Shown here piece by piece: positions 49,018-56,912 of a stretch of 64,000 bases of DNA. Every line of letters begins with the position of its first letter. Positions within the stretch are counted from its first letter, which is position 1. The stretch spans positions 310,001-374,000 of the forward strand of contig NZ_JACHIR010000001.1 of the NCBI RefSeq assembly GCF_014203355.1, in the 5' to 3' direction. The notes under the pieces were generated by a model that made no database searches, had not been told where the DNA came from, and saw only the letters and a list, made by a program, of their open reading frames with translations. This stretch comes from Kutzneria kofuensis (GTDB lineage Bacteria; Actinomycetota; Actinomycetes; Mycobacteriales; Pseudonocardiaceae). Both the position numbers and the translations under genes were made by a program.

Positions 49018-49031
49018 TAGAACAAGTTATA
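49018..49031. promoter_or_regulatory. KstR operator upstream of choA
   Basis: TAGAACAAGTTATA is a perfect match (8 of 8 fixed bases) to the KstR consensus TnnAACnnGTTnnA, 26 bp from the choA start codon. KstR represses cholesterol side-chain and A/B-ring genes until a cholestenoyl-CoA inducer forms. Confidence 0.8.
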
Positions 49032-49095
49032 CGTACGGTGAGCCGCCTAGTCACTACGTACTGGCGAGTAACTTCTGGTCAAGTCGCCGCAGCGT

Positions 49096-49124
49096 CGCCG
49101 ACCGTCCACCGTGGACGGTCGGCG
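49096..49124 (-). terminator. Terminator hairpin downstream of the TetR gene
   Basis: CGCCGACCGTCC (49096-49107) pairs perfectly with GGACGGTCGGCG (49113-49124) across ACCGT, between the TetR stop and the choA promoter. Confidence 0.65.
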
Positions 49125-49167
49125 TTGTCCCCCGCCGACAAGGGCGAGGGTCGTTCGTGTTGTCCGA

Positions 49168-49761
49168 CTACGCCAGCGCGGCGCGGGTGAGGGTGGTGGC
49201 GGTGTGCACGATGCTGGCGATGGCCGCCTCGGGAGCCATGCCGTGCAAGTCGATCAGGGCGAACAGGGCCTCGGCCGCGACCACGACGGCGAGGTCGTTC
49301 TTGAGCTGGGCCAGCGCCCCGGGATCGCGGCCGCCGAGCGTGCCGGCCAGCGGCGCCAGCGCGTAGTCGATGAGCCCGAAGCGCATGCCGGGACGGGCGT
49401 GGGCCTGCTCGGGCCGGACGATGGTGGCGGCGATCATGGCGCGGACGACGCCCTGCCGGGCCAGCACGTGGCGGAGCAGGAACTCGGTGGCGGCGGCGAC
49501 CCGCACGACGGGGTCGACGGAGTCGGCCACCGGGGCCAGCGCCTCCTCGGGACTGGGCAGCTGGCCGGCGATGGCCTCCCGGAGCAGGCTGGCGAGGTCG
49601 GGGAAGTAGCGGTAGGCGGTGGCCTCCGAGACCAGGGCGACCTTGGCGACCTCGGACATGCTCACCTCACGGCCGGTGCGGCTGAGCTCGGCCGCCGCCT
49701 GCACGATGGCGTTGCGGGTCCGGGTCTTCTGGTTGACCCGACCGCCCGTGGTCTGCGTCAT
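49168..49761 (-). CDS. TetR-family regulator
   Basis: A 197-residue repressor. The N-terminal helix-turn-helix is RNAIVQAAAELSRTGREVSM, SEVAKVALVSEATAYRYFPD (about residues 17-56) and the C-terminal helices form the ligand domain. The ATG at 49761 has GGGAGG five bases upstream; an in-frame ATG at 49794 would lie inside the operator region. It is divergent from the cupin gene, and similar CTC...GAG half-sites occur again before the alpha/beta hydrolase gene, so it probably controls both. The ligand is unknown. Confidence 0.85.
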   Translation of the reverse strand: MTQTTGGRVNQKTRTRNAIVQAAAELSRTGREVSMSEVAKVALVSEATAYRYFPDLASLLREAIAGQLPSPEEALAPVADSVDPVVRVAAATEFLLRHVLARQGVVRAMIAATIVRPEQAHARPGMRFGLIDYALAPLAGTLGGRDPGALAQLKNDLAVVVAAEALFALIDLHGMAPEAAIASIVHTATTLTRAALA

Positions 49762-49785
49762 CGAAACCTCCCGTCGGGAGTTTAC

Positions 49786-49797
49786 CTCATTCATGAG
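49786..49797. promoter_or_regulatory. Palindrome CTCATTCATGAG, candidate TetR operator
   Basis: CTCAT, 2 bp, ATGAG: perfect arms in the TetR-cupin divergent gap, 24 bp from the TetR start. A second palindrome, CTCCCGACGGGAG, overlaps the TetR ribosome site. Confidence 0.45.
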
Positions 49798-49868
49798 AGC
49801 ACACTTGCATCACTGTGTGAGACACGCCTAGCCTCGTGCGAGTCAGCTATCACGAAGGAGATGGTCAG

Positions 49869-50327
49869 GTGAACAAGGTCTCGATCACCGGTCCGGACGG
49901 CGGCGAGGTCATCGAGCTGGGGCCGGCCCGGATGCGGATCATGGAGGACGGCGGCGTCACCGAGCACCGGCTGGGCATCGGGGAGATCACCCTGGCCCCG
50001 CGCAGCAGCGGCCCGCCGCAGCACCGGCACGCCGAGCACGACGAGGGTTTCTACGTCGTCTCCGGCACGGCCAGGTTCACGGTCGGCGACACCGATCACG
50101 ACGCACCGAAGGGCACCCTGGTGATGGTGCCGCCGGGTGTGCCGCACACGTTCGCCAACCCGGGCGACGAGCCCGTGGTCATGCTGAACACCTTCACGCC
50201 CGACCTGTACGTGCAGTACTTCCGCGACCTGCGCGACACGATCGCCGCCGGCGGCGCGCTGACGCCGGCCGCGACGGTCGAGGTGATGGGCCGCTACGCG
50301 ACCACGCCGGCCACCGATTTCGCTTAG
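49869..50327 (+). CDS. Cupin-domain protein
   Basis: A 152-residue single-domain cupin. Motif 1 is PPQHRHAEHDEGFYVVSGTA (His residues and Glu binding the metal, about residues 55-74) and motif 2 is GTLVMVPPGVPHTFANPGDE. It is probably a quercetinase-like dioxygenase or a metal-dependent isomerase. The GTG at 49869 follows AAGGAG. It is divergent from the TetR gene and convergent with an alpha/beta hydrolase, a grouping that suggests joint breakdown of one compound. Confidence 0.85.
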   Translation: MNKVSITGPDGGEVIELGPARMRIMEDGGVTEHRLGIGEITLAPRSSGPPQHRHAEHDEGFYVVSGTARFTVGDTDHDAPKGTLVMVPPGVPHTFANPGDEPVVMLNTFTPDLYVQYFRDLRDTIAAGGALTPAATVEVMGRYATTPATDFA

Positions 50328-50333
50328 TCGACC

Positions 50334-50363
50334 AGGAGCCCTGGAGCACCGTCCAGGGCTCCT
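50334..50363. terminator. Bidirectional terminator, cupin/hydrolase
   Basis: AGGAGCCCTGGA (50334-50345) pairs perfectly with TCCAGGGCTCCT (50352-50363), between two convergent genes. Confidence 0.8.
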
Positions 50364-50371
50364 CGCCGAGT

Positions 50372-51163
50372 TCAGAGTTCCTGCCGGACGAACTCCTCGA
50401 TCGCCGCCGCGGTCAGCGCGGCCGCCTCGATGTGCGGGAAGTGCCCCGCCCCCGGCGCCAGCACGAACCGTCCGCGCGGGAACGCCTCCGAGTAGGACCG
50501 TCCATAGTCGACGGTCGCGATGCCGTCCTGCTCGCCCCACACCACCAGCGCCGGCGCCTGCACCCGGCGCAGCCGGCGGCGCAGCTTCGGGTCGTACATG
50601 AACGGCTCGCCCGCGTACACGGCCAGCGCCTGCTGATTGGCCGCGCCGACCGCTCGCTGCTCGTCGGTCAGCGTCGCGGGATCGAGTCGCAGCGCCGGGT
50701 TCACGAAGGCGAGTTCGCCGAGCCGGACCGGGCTCAGTCCGCGGGTGTCGGTCAGTTCGCCGGCGGCCGGGTCGATGCCCACGGCGTTGAGCAGCACCAG
50801 GCCGCCGATCCGGCCCCGGGTGTCGCGGTGCGCCATCTCGGCCGCGACCCAGCCGCCGATGGAACTGCCGACCACCAGCACGCGGTCGAGTTCCAGCCGG
50901 TCGAGCAGGTCCAGGTAGGCCACGGCGAGGTCGGCCACGGTGTCGAACCACCCCGGCCGCGGCTGCCCGTCGAAGCCGGGATGGGTGGGCGTCAGCACGG
51001 TCGGATCGCCGGGCAGCACACCGGCCACGCCGGCGACCGACCGCGGTCCGGCGCCGCCGTGCAGCACCAGCGCGGTCTCCCCCGAACCCTGGCGCTGGTC
51101 GACGGCCACGACCAGGCCCTCGCCGAGGTCGAACAGCCGGGAGGTGACGGCGGGCATGGTCAT
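50372..51163 (-). CDS. Alpha/beta hydrolase
   Basis: A 263-residue alpha/beta hydrolase. The oxyanion segment is LVLHGGAGPRSV, the nucleophile elbow VVGSSIGGWVAAE (Ser), the acid WGEQDGIATVDYG (Asp) and the His PGAGHFPHIEAAA. The ATG at 51163 follows AAGGAG. Two copies of CTCTCACGAGT lie just upstream. With the cupin and the TetR gene it forms a probable small catabolic unit; the substrate is unknown. Confidence 0.85.
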   Translation of the reverse strand: MTMPAVTSRLFDLGEGLVVAVDQRQGSGETALVLHGGAGPRSVAGVAGVLPGDPTVLTPTHPGFDGQPRPGWFDTVADLAVAYLDLLDRLELDRVLVVGSSIGGWVAAEMAHRDTRGRIGGLVLLNAVGIDPAAGELTDTRGLSPVRLGELAFVNPALRLDPATLTDEQRAVGAANQQALAVYAGEPFMYDPKLRRRLRRVQAPALVVWGEQDGIATVDYGRSYSEAFPRGRFVLAPGAGHFPHIEAAALTAAAIEEFVRQEL

Positions 51164-51189
51164 GATCGGTTCTCCTTCGTAAGAGTCAA

Positions 51190-51243
51190 CTCTCACGAGT
51201 CTAGGAACAATGGCTCTCTTTATGCAAGGACGCTCTCACGAGT
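51190..51243. promoter_or_regulatory. Two CTCTCACGAGT repeats, candidate operators
   Basis: Identical 11-mers at 51190-51200 and 51233-51243, 43 bp apart (four helical turns), each an inverted CTC/GAG half-site pair. They lie upstream of the hydrolase gene and resemble the site next to the TetR gene at 49786. Confidence 0.45.
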
Positions 51244-51362
51244 GCCAGCGATGACGAGCGGGGGCGCTGAGGAGCAGAAGCAGCGCATGCCGGTAGTGGT
51301 GGCCCCGCGAAGGGCGCGGATCGCCGATTCGGACGTCGGTTGGCTGGTGGTGAGCCGGTCGG

Positions 51363-53258
51363 GTGATGATTTGCGGTGTGGAGATCGCGGCGGAGATAGT
51401 TGCCCTGGTGGTGGCGGTGCTGGCCGTCACCGCGCTGGCGCGGAGGCTGGACTGGTCGGCGCCGCTGTGCCTGATCGTGGTCGGCGTCGCCGCGTCGTTC
51501 GTGCCGGGCATCCCGGACTACCAGCTCGACCCCGAGGTGGTGCTGGTCGGCCTGCTGCCGCCGCTGCTGTACTCGACGGCGATCCAGACCTCACTGGTGG
51601 ACTTCCGGCGGCTGCGAGGGCCGATCGCGGTGTTGTCGGTGGGCCTGGTGCTGTTCACGACGGCGGGCGTGGGCCTGGTGGCCTGGGCGGTGATCCCGGG
51701 CCTGCCGCTCGCGGCGGGTTTCGCGCTGGGGGCGATCGTGGCGCCGCCGGACGCGGTGGCGGCGACGGCGGTGGCCCGCAGGGTGGCGATGCCCCGCAAG
51801 ATGGTGCGCCTGCTGGAGGGCGAGAGCCTGTTCAACGACGCGGCGGCGCTGGTCGCGCTGCGTACGAGCATCGCGGCGATGGCGGGGGCGATCTCGCTGT
51901 GGCAGGTGGGCCTGGACTTCGTGTGGGCGGCGGTGGGCGGCGCGGTGGCGGGCGTGGTGGTCGGCTACGTGGCCTCGTTCGTCCGGATCCGGCTGCTGCA
52001 GGAGCCGGTGGCGGACACGGCGCTGTCGTTCGCGGTGCCGTTCGTGGCCTACCTGCTCGGCGAGGTGGTGCACGGCTCGGGCGTGCTGGCGGTGGTGATC
52101 GCCGGCCTGTTGCTGGGCCACAAGTCGCCGCGCGTGCTGTCGGGGTCGGCCCGCACGGCCAGCCGGCACAACTGGCAGACGGTGCAGTACCTGCTGGAGA
52201 ACGCCGTATTCCTGCTGATCGGCCTGCAGCTGCGGCGCATCCTCACCGAGGTCGGGCGCAGCGGCCTGTCGGAGGGCATGCTGGTGCTGATCTGCGCGGC
52301 CGTGTTGGCGGCGACGATCGTGACCCGGCTGCTGTGGCTGATCGGCGTCGCCGCCGAGAAGCGGATCACGGCGGCGATGGGCCTCAAGCGCCGCAAGGCC
52401 TGGCCGTGGCGTTACTCGGTGGTGATCGGCTGGGCCGGCATGCGCGGGGTGGTGACGCTGGCGGCCGCCTTCGTGCTCCCGCCGGAGACGCCGGAGCGGG
52501 TGGTGCTGGTGCTCGCCGCCTTCGTCGTAGTGGCCGGCACGCTGCTCGTCCAGGGCACGACGCTGCCGATGCTGGTGCGGCGAATGGGCCTGCCCGGACC
52601 GGATCCGGCGCAGGATGCCTTGCAGGAAGCGGCCTTGCTGCACGACATGGTCCGCGCCGCGCTGGCCCGGCTGGACGAGATCACCACCCCGGAGGATCCG
52701 CCGGAGGTCGTGGAACGGCTGCGGGACCGGCTGCAGGGCCGCACCGACGCGGCGTGGGAGCAGCTGGGCCGGCAGAGCGCGCTGGTCGAGACCCCGAGCG
52801 ACGCCTACCGCCGGCTGCGGCTGGACCTGCTCAACGTGGAGCGCGAGCACTGCCTGAAGGCCCGGGACAACGGCATGGCCGACGACGTGGTGCTGCGCCG
52901 GGTGCTGGAGCGGCTCGACATCGAGGAGTCCATGCTGGACCGGGACGAGGAGGAGCCGCCGCAGGACGACCGCGAGCTCAGCGCCCCGGCGTCGATGGCG
53001 AACGCGTGCAAGCACCTCGCCCACGACTGGCGGGACGTCGAGCCGAGCAGCGAGGACAGCTGCGCCGCGTGCGTCGAGGAGGGCCTGACCTGGGTGCACC
53101 TGCGGATGTGCCTGAAGTGCGGCAACGTGGCCTGCTGCGACTCGTCGGTGGGCAAGCACGCCGACAAGCACTTCCGCGACACCCGCCACCCGGTGATGCG
53201 CAGCTACGAGCCGGGCGAGAGCTGGCGCTGGTGCTTCGTGGACAGGCAGCTGGGTTAG
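51363..53258 (+). CDS. Na+/H+ antiporter (CPA1) fused to a UBP-type zinc finger
   Basis: About 631 residues. Residues 1-410 are a CPA1 antiporter with some 12 helices; GAIVAPPDAVAATAVARRV and EGESLFNDAAALVALR contain the ion-binding Asp residues. A cytoplasmic helical region follows (about 415-560), then a UBP-type zinc finger: SEDSCAACVEEGLTWVHLRM, CLKCGNVACCDSSVGKHADK, HFRDTRHPV, with the expected Cys/His pattern. In eukaryotes this finger binds free ubiquitin C-termini; its bacterial partner is unknown. The start is GTG 51363, ATG 51366 or GTG 51375; no clear ribosome site separates them. Confidence 0.88.
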   Translation: MMICGVEIAAEIVALVVAVLAVTALARRLDWSAPLCLIVVGVAASFVPGIPDYQLDPEVVLVGLLPPLLYSTAIQTSLVDFRRLRGPIAVLSVGLVLFTTAGVGLVAWAVIPGLPLAAGFALGAIVAPPDAVAATAVARRVAMPRKMVRLLEGESLFNDAAALVALRTSIAAMAGAISLWQVGLDFVWAAVGGAVAGVVVGYVASFVRIRLLQEPVADTALSFAVPFVAYLLGEVVHGSGVLAVVIAGLLLGHKSPRVLSGSARTASRHNWQTVQYLLENAVFLLIGLQLRRILTEVGRSGLSEGMLVLICAAVLAATIVTRLLWLIGVAAEKRITAAMGLKRRKAWPWRYSVVIGWAGMRGVVTLAAAFVLPPETPERVVLVLAAFVVVAGTLLVQGTTLPMLVRRMGLPGPDPAQDALQEAALLHDMVRAALARLDEITTPEDPPEVVERLRDRLQGRTDAAWEQLGRQSALVETPSDAYRRLRLDLLNVEREHCLKARDNGMADDVVLRRVLERLDIEESMLDRDEEEPPQDDRELSAPASMANACKHLAHDWRDVEPSSEDSCAACVEEGLTWVHLRMCLKCGNVACCDSSVGKHADKHFRDTRHPVMRSYEPGESWRWCFVDRQLG

Positions 53259-53309
53259 TCCACCGGAACCGTGGCGTCGACGCCCGTGCCGACAATCCAC
53301 TCGGGACGG

Positions 53310-54047
53310 TCACACCGCCTCGCCGCCATGCCGGAACGGGCTGATGCCGCGCCGGGACGGCCCGGCCAGGAACTCCACCAGCTGCGCGACGGGACCGTCG
53401 GCCCAGGAATCGAGCTCGTGCCCGTCGCGTAACAGGTCGAACACGCGCCGCAGCGCGTGGTACTCCTGCGGCGGCATGCCGGATCGCTTCAACCCCACCG
53501 CGTTCAGCGCGCGGTGCGTCGCCGGGTTGCCGTCCACGCCGCAGAACGGCAGCACATCCCTTGTCACCTTGGACATCGCGCCGACCATCGCCTGCCGGCC
53601 GATCCGAACATGCTGCTGCACCAGGGACATTCCGCCGACGACCGCCCCGTCGCCGATCGTCACGTGGCCGCCGAGCGTGACCGCCTGCGACACGATCACG
53701 CCGTCGCCGAGCTGGCAGTCGTGCGCCACGTGCGCCTGCCCCATGACCAGGCAGCCGGCGCCGATCCTGGTCGGCGTCGACGTGGTCGACCGGTGCACGA
53801 TCGCCGCCTCACGGATCACCGTGTCCGGCCCGATCTCCACCGCGGTGGGGCCGCCGGTGAAGGTCAGGTCCTGCGGATCCCCGCCCAGCACGGCATGCGA
53901 GTCGACGCGCACGCCGGCGGCGAGGCGCACGCAGCCGTGCACCACCGCGTACGGACCGATGACGACGTCGTCGGCCAGCTCGGCCTCGGGCGCGACGACG
54001 GCCGACGGATGAACATGCACCAACAACCCCACCCCCGGGGCCATCAT
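53310..54047 (-). CDS. LpxA-like left-handed beta-helix acyltransferase
   Basis: A 245-residue protein matching UDP-GlcNAc O-acyltransferase: hexapeptide repeats from VHPSAVVAPEAELADDVVIG onward, the GGDPQDLTFTG loop, the catalytic His in MGQAHVAHDCQLGDGVIV and the C-terminal GNPATHRALNAVGLKRSGM tail. LpxA starts lipid A synthesis in Gram-negative bacteria, which this organism does not make, so it probably acylates a different nucleotide sugar for an envelope glycolipid or a metabolite. It follows a TetR gene by 7 bp on the same strand. Confidence 0.87.
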   Translation of the reverse strand: MMAPGVGLLVHVHPSAVVAPEAELADDVVIGPYAVVHGCVRLAAGVRVDSHAVLGGDPQDLTFTGGPTAVEIGPDTVIREAAIVHRSTTSTPTRIGAGCLVMGQAHVAHDCQLGDGVIVSQAVTLGGHVTIGDGAVVGGMSLVQQHVRIGRQAMVGAMSKVTRDVLPFCGVDGNPATHRALNAVGLKRSGMPPQEYHALRRVFDLLRDGHELDSWADGPVAQLVEFLAGPSRRGISPFRHGGEAV

Positions 54048-54054
54048 TCCACGG

Positions 54055-54678
54055 TCAATCCCGCAGCAGTCCCGACATCACCATGGTGGCCAACGAGTCC
54101 GCGGTAGCGCTGAGTTCCCGGTCGCTCACCGGCGGCGCACCGAACCGCCGGGCCAGCGGCCCCTGCGTCAGCGTCGCGATCGGCCCGGTGACCAGGGAGT
54201 ACAACTGGAACAGTGGCACGCGCCGCATCCGGCCCGCCGCAACGAGTTCCTCCACCGACGGCTCGCACAGCCGCAGGACCGGCGTGAGGAACCGCTCGTG
54301 CAGATAGTCCAGTCGGGCCGAATCCCGTGTCCCTTCGTACGCCATCAGCCGGCTCAGCTGCGGGCTGCGCACCGCCACCTGGTAGAACCGCCGCACGATC
54401 GAGGCCAGCCGCTCGGCCGGGTCGGCGAAGTCCTGCAGCAGCACGGGATCCAGCTGCCGGCGGGCGTCGGCCAGCGCGTAGTCCACCGCCGCCTCCCAGA
54501 ACGCGCCCTTGGAGCCGTAGCGGTCGTTGACGAAGTTGTGGCTGACACCGAGCCGATTGCCCAGCTCCCGCACGGAAGTCGCCTCGTAGCCGAGTTCGGC
54601 GAACGCGTCGAGGCCGCGGCGCAGTATCTCCGCCTCCGCGGGCAGCAGCACCGCCCGCCGCCGCTGCTCGATGGACAT
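54055..54678 (-). CDS. TetR-family regulator
   Basis: A 207-residue repressor with helix-turn-helix LRRGLDAFAELGYEATSVRE, LGNRLGVSHNFVNDRYGSKG (about residues 17-57). GGAAGG precedes the ATG at 54678. It is in an operon with the LpxA-like gene (7-bp gap) and divergent from a truncated haemoglobin gene, so it probably regulates its own operon and possibly the globin. Confidence 0.87.
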   Translation of the reverse strand: MSIEQRRRAVLLPAEAEILRRGLDAFAELGYEATSVRELGNRLGVSHNFVNDRYGSKGAFWEAAVDYALADARRQLDPVLLQDFADPAERLASIVRRFYQVAVRSPQLSRLMAYEGTRDSARLDYLHERFLTPVLRLCEPSVEELVAAGRMRRVPLFQLYSLVTGPIATLTQGPLARRFGAPPVSDRELSATADSLATMVMSGLLRD

Positions 54679-54863
54679 CCGCGTTTCCTTCCGGTGGTGA
54701 GGCCACAGATGCAACCACACGAACCGGCCGGTGGGACGGGAAAAACCGTCGAAACCGTCGAAAGTGACGGGTGAACCGATCCACCGCGTTTCGTCCGGGA
54801 CTCGAACAAACGCGGACGACGATGTCCATTCCGGACCCGCGGTCGGTGTGCCAGGCTGCCGGG

Positions 54864-55322
54864 ATGCGTCCCAGCCTCTACGAACACGCCGGCGGGGAGG
54901 CGGCCTTCCTGGCGTTGGCCGCCGCGCATCACCGGCGCTGCCTCGACGATCCCGAGCTCAACCACCCGTTCTCGCACCCGGGCCAGCATCCGCAGCACGT
55001 CGCGCGACTCGCCGCGTACTGGGCGGAGGTGCTGGGCGGGCCGCCCACGTACTCCACGACCATGAGCGACCACTCGTCCGTGCTGCTGATGCACGCCCAC
55101 AACGGCGGCGGGATGCACGACCTGGGCCGCCGGTTCGTGGACTGCTTCGTGGCGGCGATGGACGACGTGGGAATGCCCGATGACCCGGAGTTTCGCGCGG
55201 CGATGCGGGCGTACATGGAATGGGCGGTCAGCGATGTCCTGATCTACGCCCCGGTGGACAGCGCGGTGCCGAGCAACGCTCCCATGCCGCGGTGGACCTG
55301 GGCGGGCCTTTCGGCGGATTGA
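54864..55322 (+). CDS. Truncated haemoglobin (group II type)
   Basis: A 152-residue 2-on-2 globin: SLYEHAGGEAAFLALAAAHH at the start, the distal pocket in HPFSHPGQHPQHVARLAAYW, and the proximal haem His in SVLLMHAHNGGGMHDLGRRF. It binds oxygen or NO and is usually linked to oxidative or nitrosative stress. The ATG at 54864 fits the family N-terminus; an ATG 14 codons upstream is possible. It is divergent from the TetR-LpxA pair. Confidence 0.88.
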   Translation: MRPSLYEHAGGEAAFLALAAAHHRRCLDDPELNHPFSHPGQHPQHVARLAAYWAEVLGGPPTYSTTMSDHSSVLLMHAHNGGGMHDLGRRFVDCFVAAMDDVGMPDDPEFRAAMRAYMEWAVSDVLIYAPVDSAVPSNAPMPRWTWAGLSAD

Positions 55323-55334
55323 CGGATCAGGAAA

Positions 55335-55374
55335 CCGAACACGTCCGAAATACCCGACTTTCGGCCGTGTTCGG
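55335..55374 (+). terminator. Terminator hairpin after the globin gene
   Basis: CCGAACACGTCCGAAA (55335-55350) pairs with TTTCGGCCGTGTTCGG (55359-55374) at 15 of 16 positions across an 8-nt loop, 13 bp after the stop codon. A further ACACGTCCG direct copy follows at 55376-55384. Confidence 0.65.
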
Positions 55375-55478
55375 ACACGTCCGGCTGCTCCTACCTTGGG
55401 CGCACACCATCCGCTTGTGGCGCGCGGGAACCCTGACATCTCGCCCGGCGCCACCGGTCCCCTGTGGAGGCGTGCCCC

Positions 55479-56222
55479 TTGAAGATCAGCAGGCTTTCCG
55501 CCATCGCGGCGATGGCGCTGACGCTGCTCGGTTTCGCGACCGTGCCGGCGGAGGCCGCCAGCTCGCCGAACATCGTCGGCGGCAGCACCGTCACCACCGC
55601 CCCGTCCTGGGCGGCCGCGGTCGGCGACAGCTCCGGCATGTGGTGTAGCGGCGAGCTCGTCGCCAGCCAGTGGGTGCTCACCGCGGCGCACTGCGAAGGC
55701 GCCACCCAGATCCGCGTCGGCTCGAAGAACCTGAACAGCGGCGGCACGCTGGCCAGGGTCTCGAAGTGGGTGCGCAACCCCAAGTACAACGGCAGCGGCT
55801 ACGACTTCTCGCTGTACAAGCTGACCTCGGCGGTCAGCCAGACCCCGATCCAGATCGCCAGCAGCTCGCCGGCGGTGGGCACCAAGGTCACGCTGTACGG
55901 CTTCGGCCAGACGTGCGGCACGCGCGGCTGCGGCCCGATGAGCTCCACGCTCCGGCAGCTGTCGACCACCGTGTCCAGCGACAGCAACTGCGGCGGCATC
56001 ACCGGCAGCGTCGAGCTGTGCTTCGCCACGACGGTGTCCGGCACCGACTGCTACGGCGACTCCGGCGGCCCCGCCGTGGTCAACGGCCAGCTGGTCGGCA
56101 GCGACAGCCGTGGCGCGGACGGCCCCGGCGCCGACACCTGCGGCCGGACCAAGTCCATCTACGGTGACGCCTCCGTGACGGCCATCTCCTCCTGGGTGAA
56201 GTCGACGATCGCCGCCGGATGA
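55479..56222 (+). CDS. Secreted trypsin-like serine protease (S1), third copy
   Basis: A 247-residue exported protease with a signal peptide (MALTLLGFATVPAEA), IVGG at 32-35 and the triad His71 (TAAHC), Asp109 (GYDFSLYKL) and Ser195 (CYGDSGGP). It has more cysteines than the tandem pair at 4218-5635 (three probable disulfides) and is a separate subfamily closer to typical streptomycete trypsins. The TTG at 55479 has GGAGG eight bases upstream and gives a normal signal peptide. A strong terminator follows. Confidence 0.9.
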   Translation: MKISRLSAIAAMALTLLGFATVPAEAASSPNIVGGSTVTTAPSWAAAVGDSSGMWCSGELVASQWVLTAAHCEGATQIRVGSKNLNSGGTLARVSKWVRNPKYNGSGYDFSLYKLTSAVSQTPIQIASSSPAVGTKVTLYGFGQTCGTRGCGPMSSTLRQLSTTVSSDSNCGGITGSVELCFATTVSGTDCYGDSGGPAVVNGQLVGSDSRGADGPGADTCGRTKSIYGDASVTAISSWVKSTIAAG

Positions 56223-56236
56223 CCCGCCACCGCTCG

Positions 56237-56279
56237 GAAGGGGGCATTCCTGGCGTCCAACGCCAGGAATGCCCCCTTC
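56237..56279. terminator. Strong bidirectional terminator
   Basis: GAAGGGGGCATTCCTGGCG (56237-56255) pairs perfectly with CGCCAGGAATGCCCCCTTC (56261-56279), loop TCCAA, between the protease and the convergent DinB gene. Confidence 0.85.
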
Positions 56280-56285
56280 ACCGCG

Positions 56286-56846
56286 TCAGGCGTTGTCCGC
56301 CACGGCCTCCAGCCGGGTCAGGCGGGCCTGCCACCACTGCTCGTCCCGCGGCGCCATGAAGTCCTCGCCCCGGCGCAGGCCCACGGCCCCGTCGATCAGT
56401 TCCCGCACGATGTCGGCATGCCCCAGGTGGCGCTGGGTTTCCGCGACGACGTGGGCCAGCACGCGGTGCAGGGTCGCCCGCTGCTCCGGCCACCACACGA
56501 CCGTGCCGACGGCGTCCAGGTCCAGCTCCTCGATCGTGGCATCGGCGTGCCGGCACGCCTCCTGGTAGGCCCCGACGATGTAGTCGCGGGACTCGTCCGC
56601 CGTCGCCCACAGGTCGCTGTTGGGCTCCAGGTCCGGCCGCAGCCACGGAACCGGGTTCGTCGGGGGCCGGTCGAACACGATCCCGAAGTACAGGGACTCG
56701 ACCGTGGTGAGGTGCTTGACAAGCCCCAGCAGGTTGGTCCCGGTGCGCGTGAGCGGCCGCCGGATGTCGCGTTCCCCCAGGTCATCGAGCTTCCACAGCA
56801 TCGATGCGCGGGCGTCGCGCAGGTAGTGGCGCAGGTCTTCCTTCAT
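56286..56846 (-). CDS. DinB/DUF664 family protein
   Basis: A 186-residue four-helix-bundle protein. DLRHYLRDARASMLWKLDDL, TGTNLLGLVKHLTTVESLYF and RVLAHVVAETQRHLGHADIV supply the three His residues that bind metal in DinB-like proteins. Actinobacterial members are often mycothiol-dependent thiol transferases. The ATG is at 56846; it is divergent from the sigma factor gene 66 bp away and possibly under its control. Confidence 0.87.
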   Translation of the reverse strand: MKEDLRHYLRDARASMLWKLDDLGERDIRRPLTRTGTNLLGLVKHLTTVESLYFGIVFDRPPTNPVPWLRPDLEPNSDLWATADESRDYIVGAYQEACRHADATIEELDLDAVGTVVWWPEQRATLHRVLAHVVAETQRHLGHADIVRELIDGAVGLRRGEDFMAPRDEQWWQARLTRLEAVADNA

Positions 56847-56912
56847 GGCGGATCCTCTCCTCGAAACGCGTGCGAGGAGTAGGACCGGCCGGGTCCGGCA
56901 GAATCATCGGAC

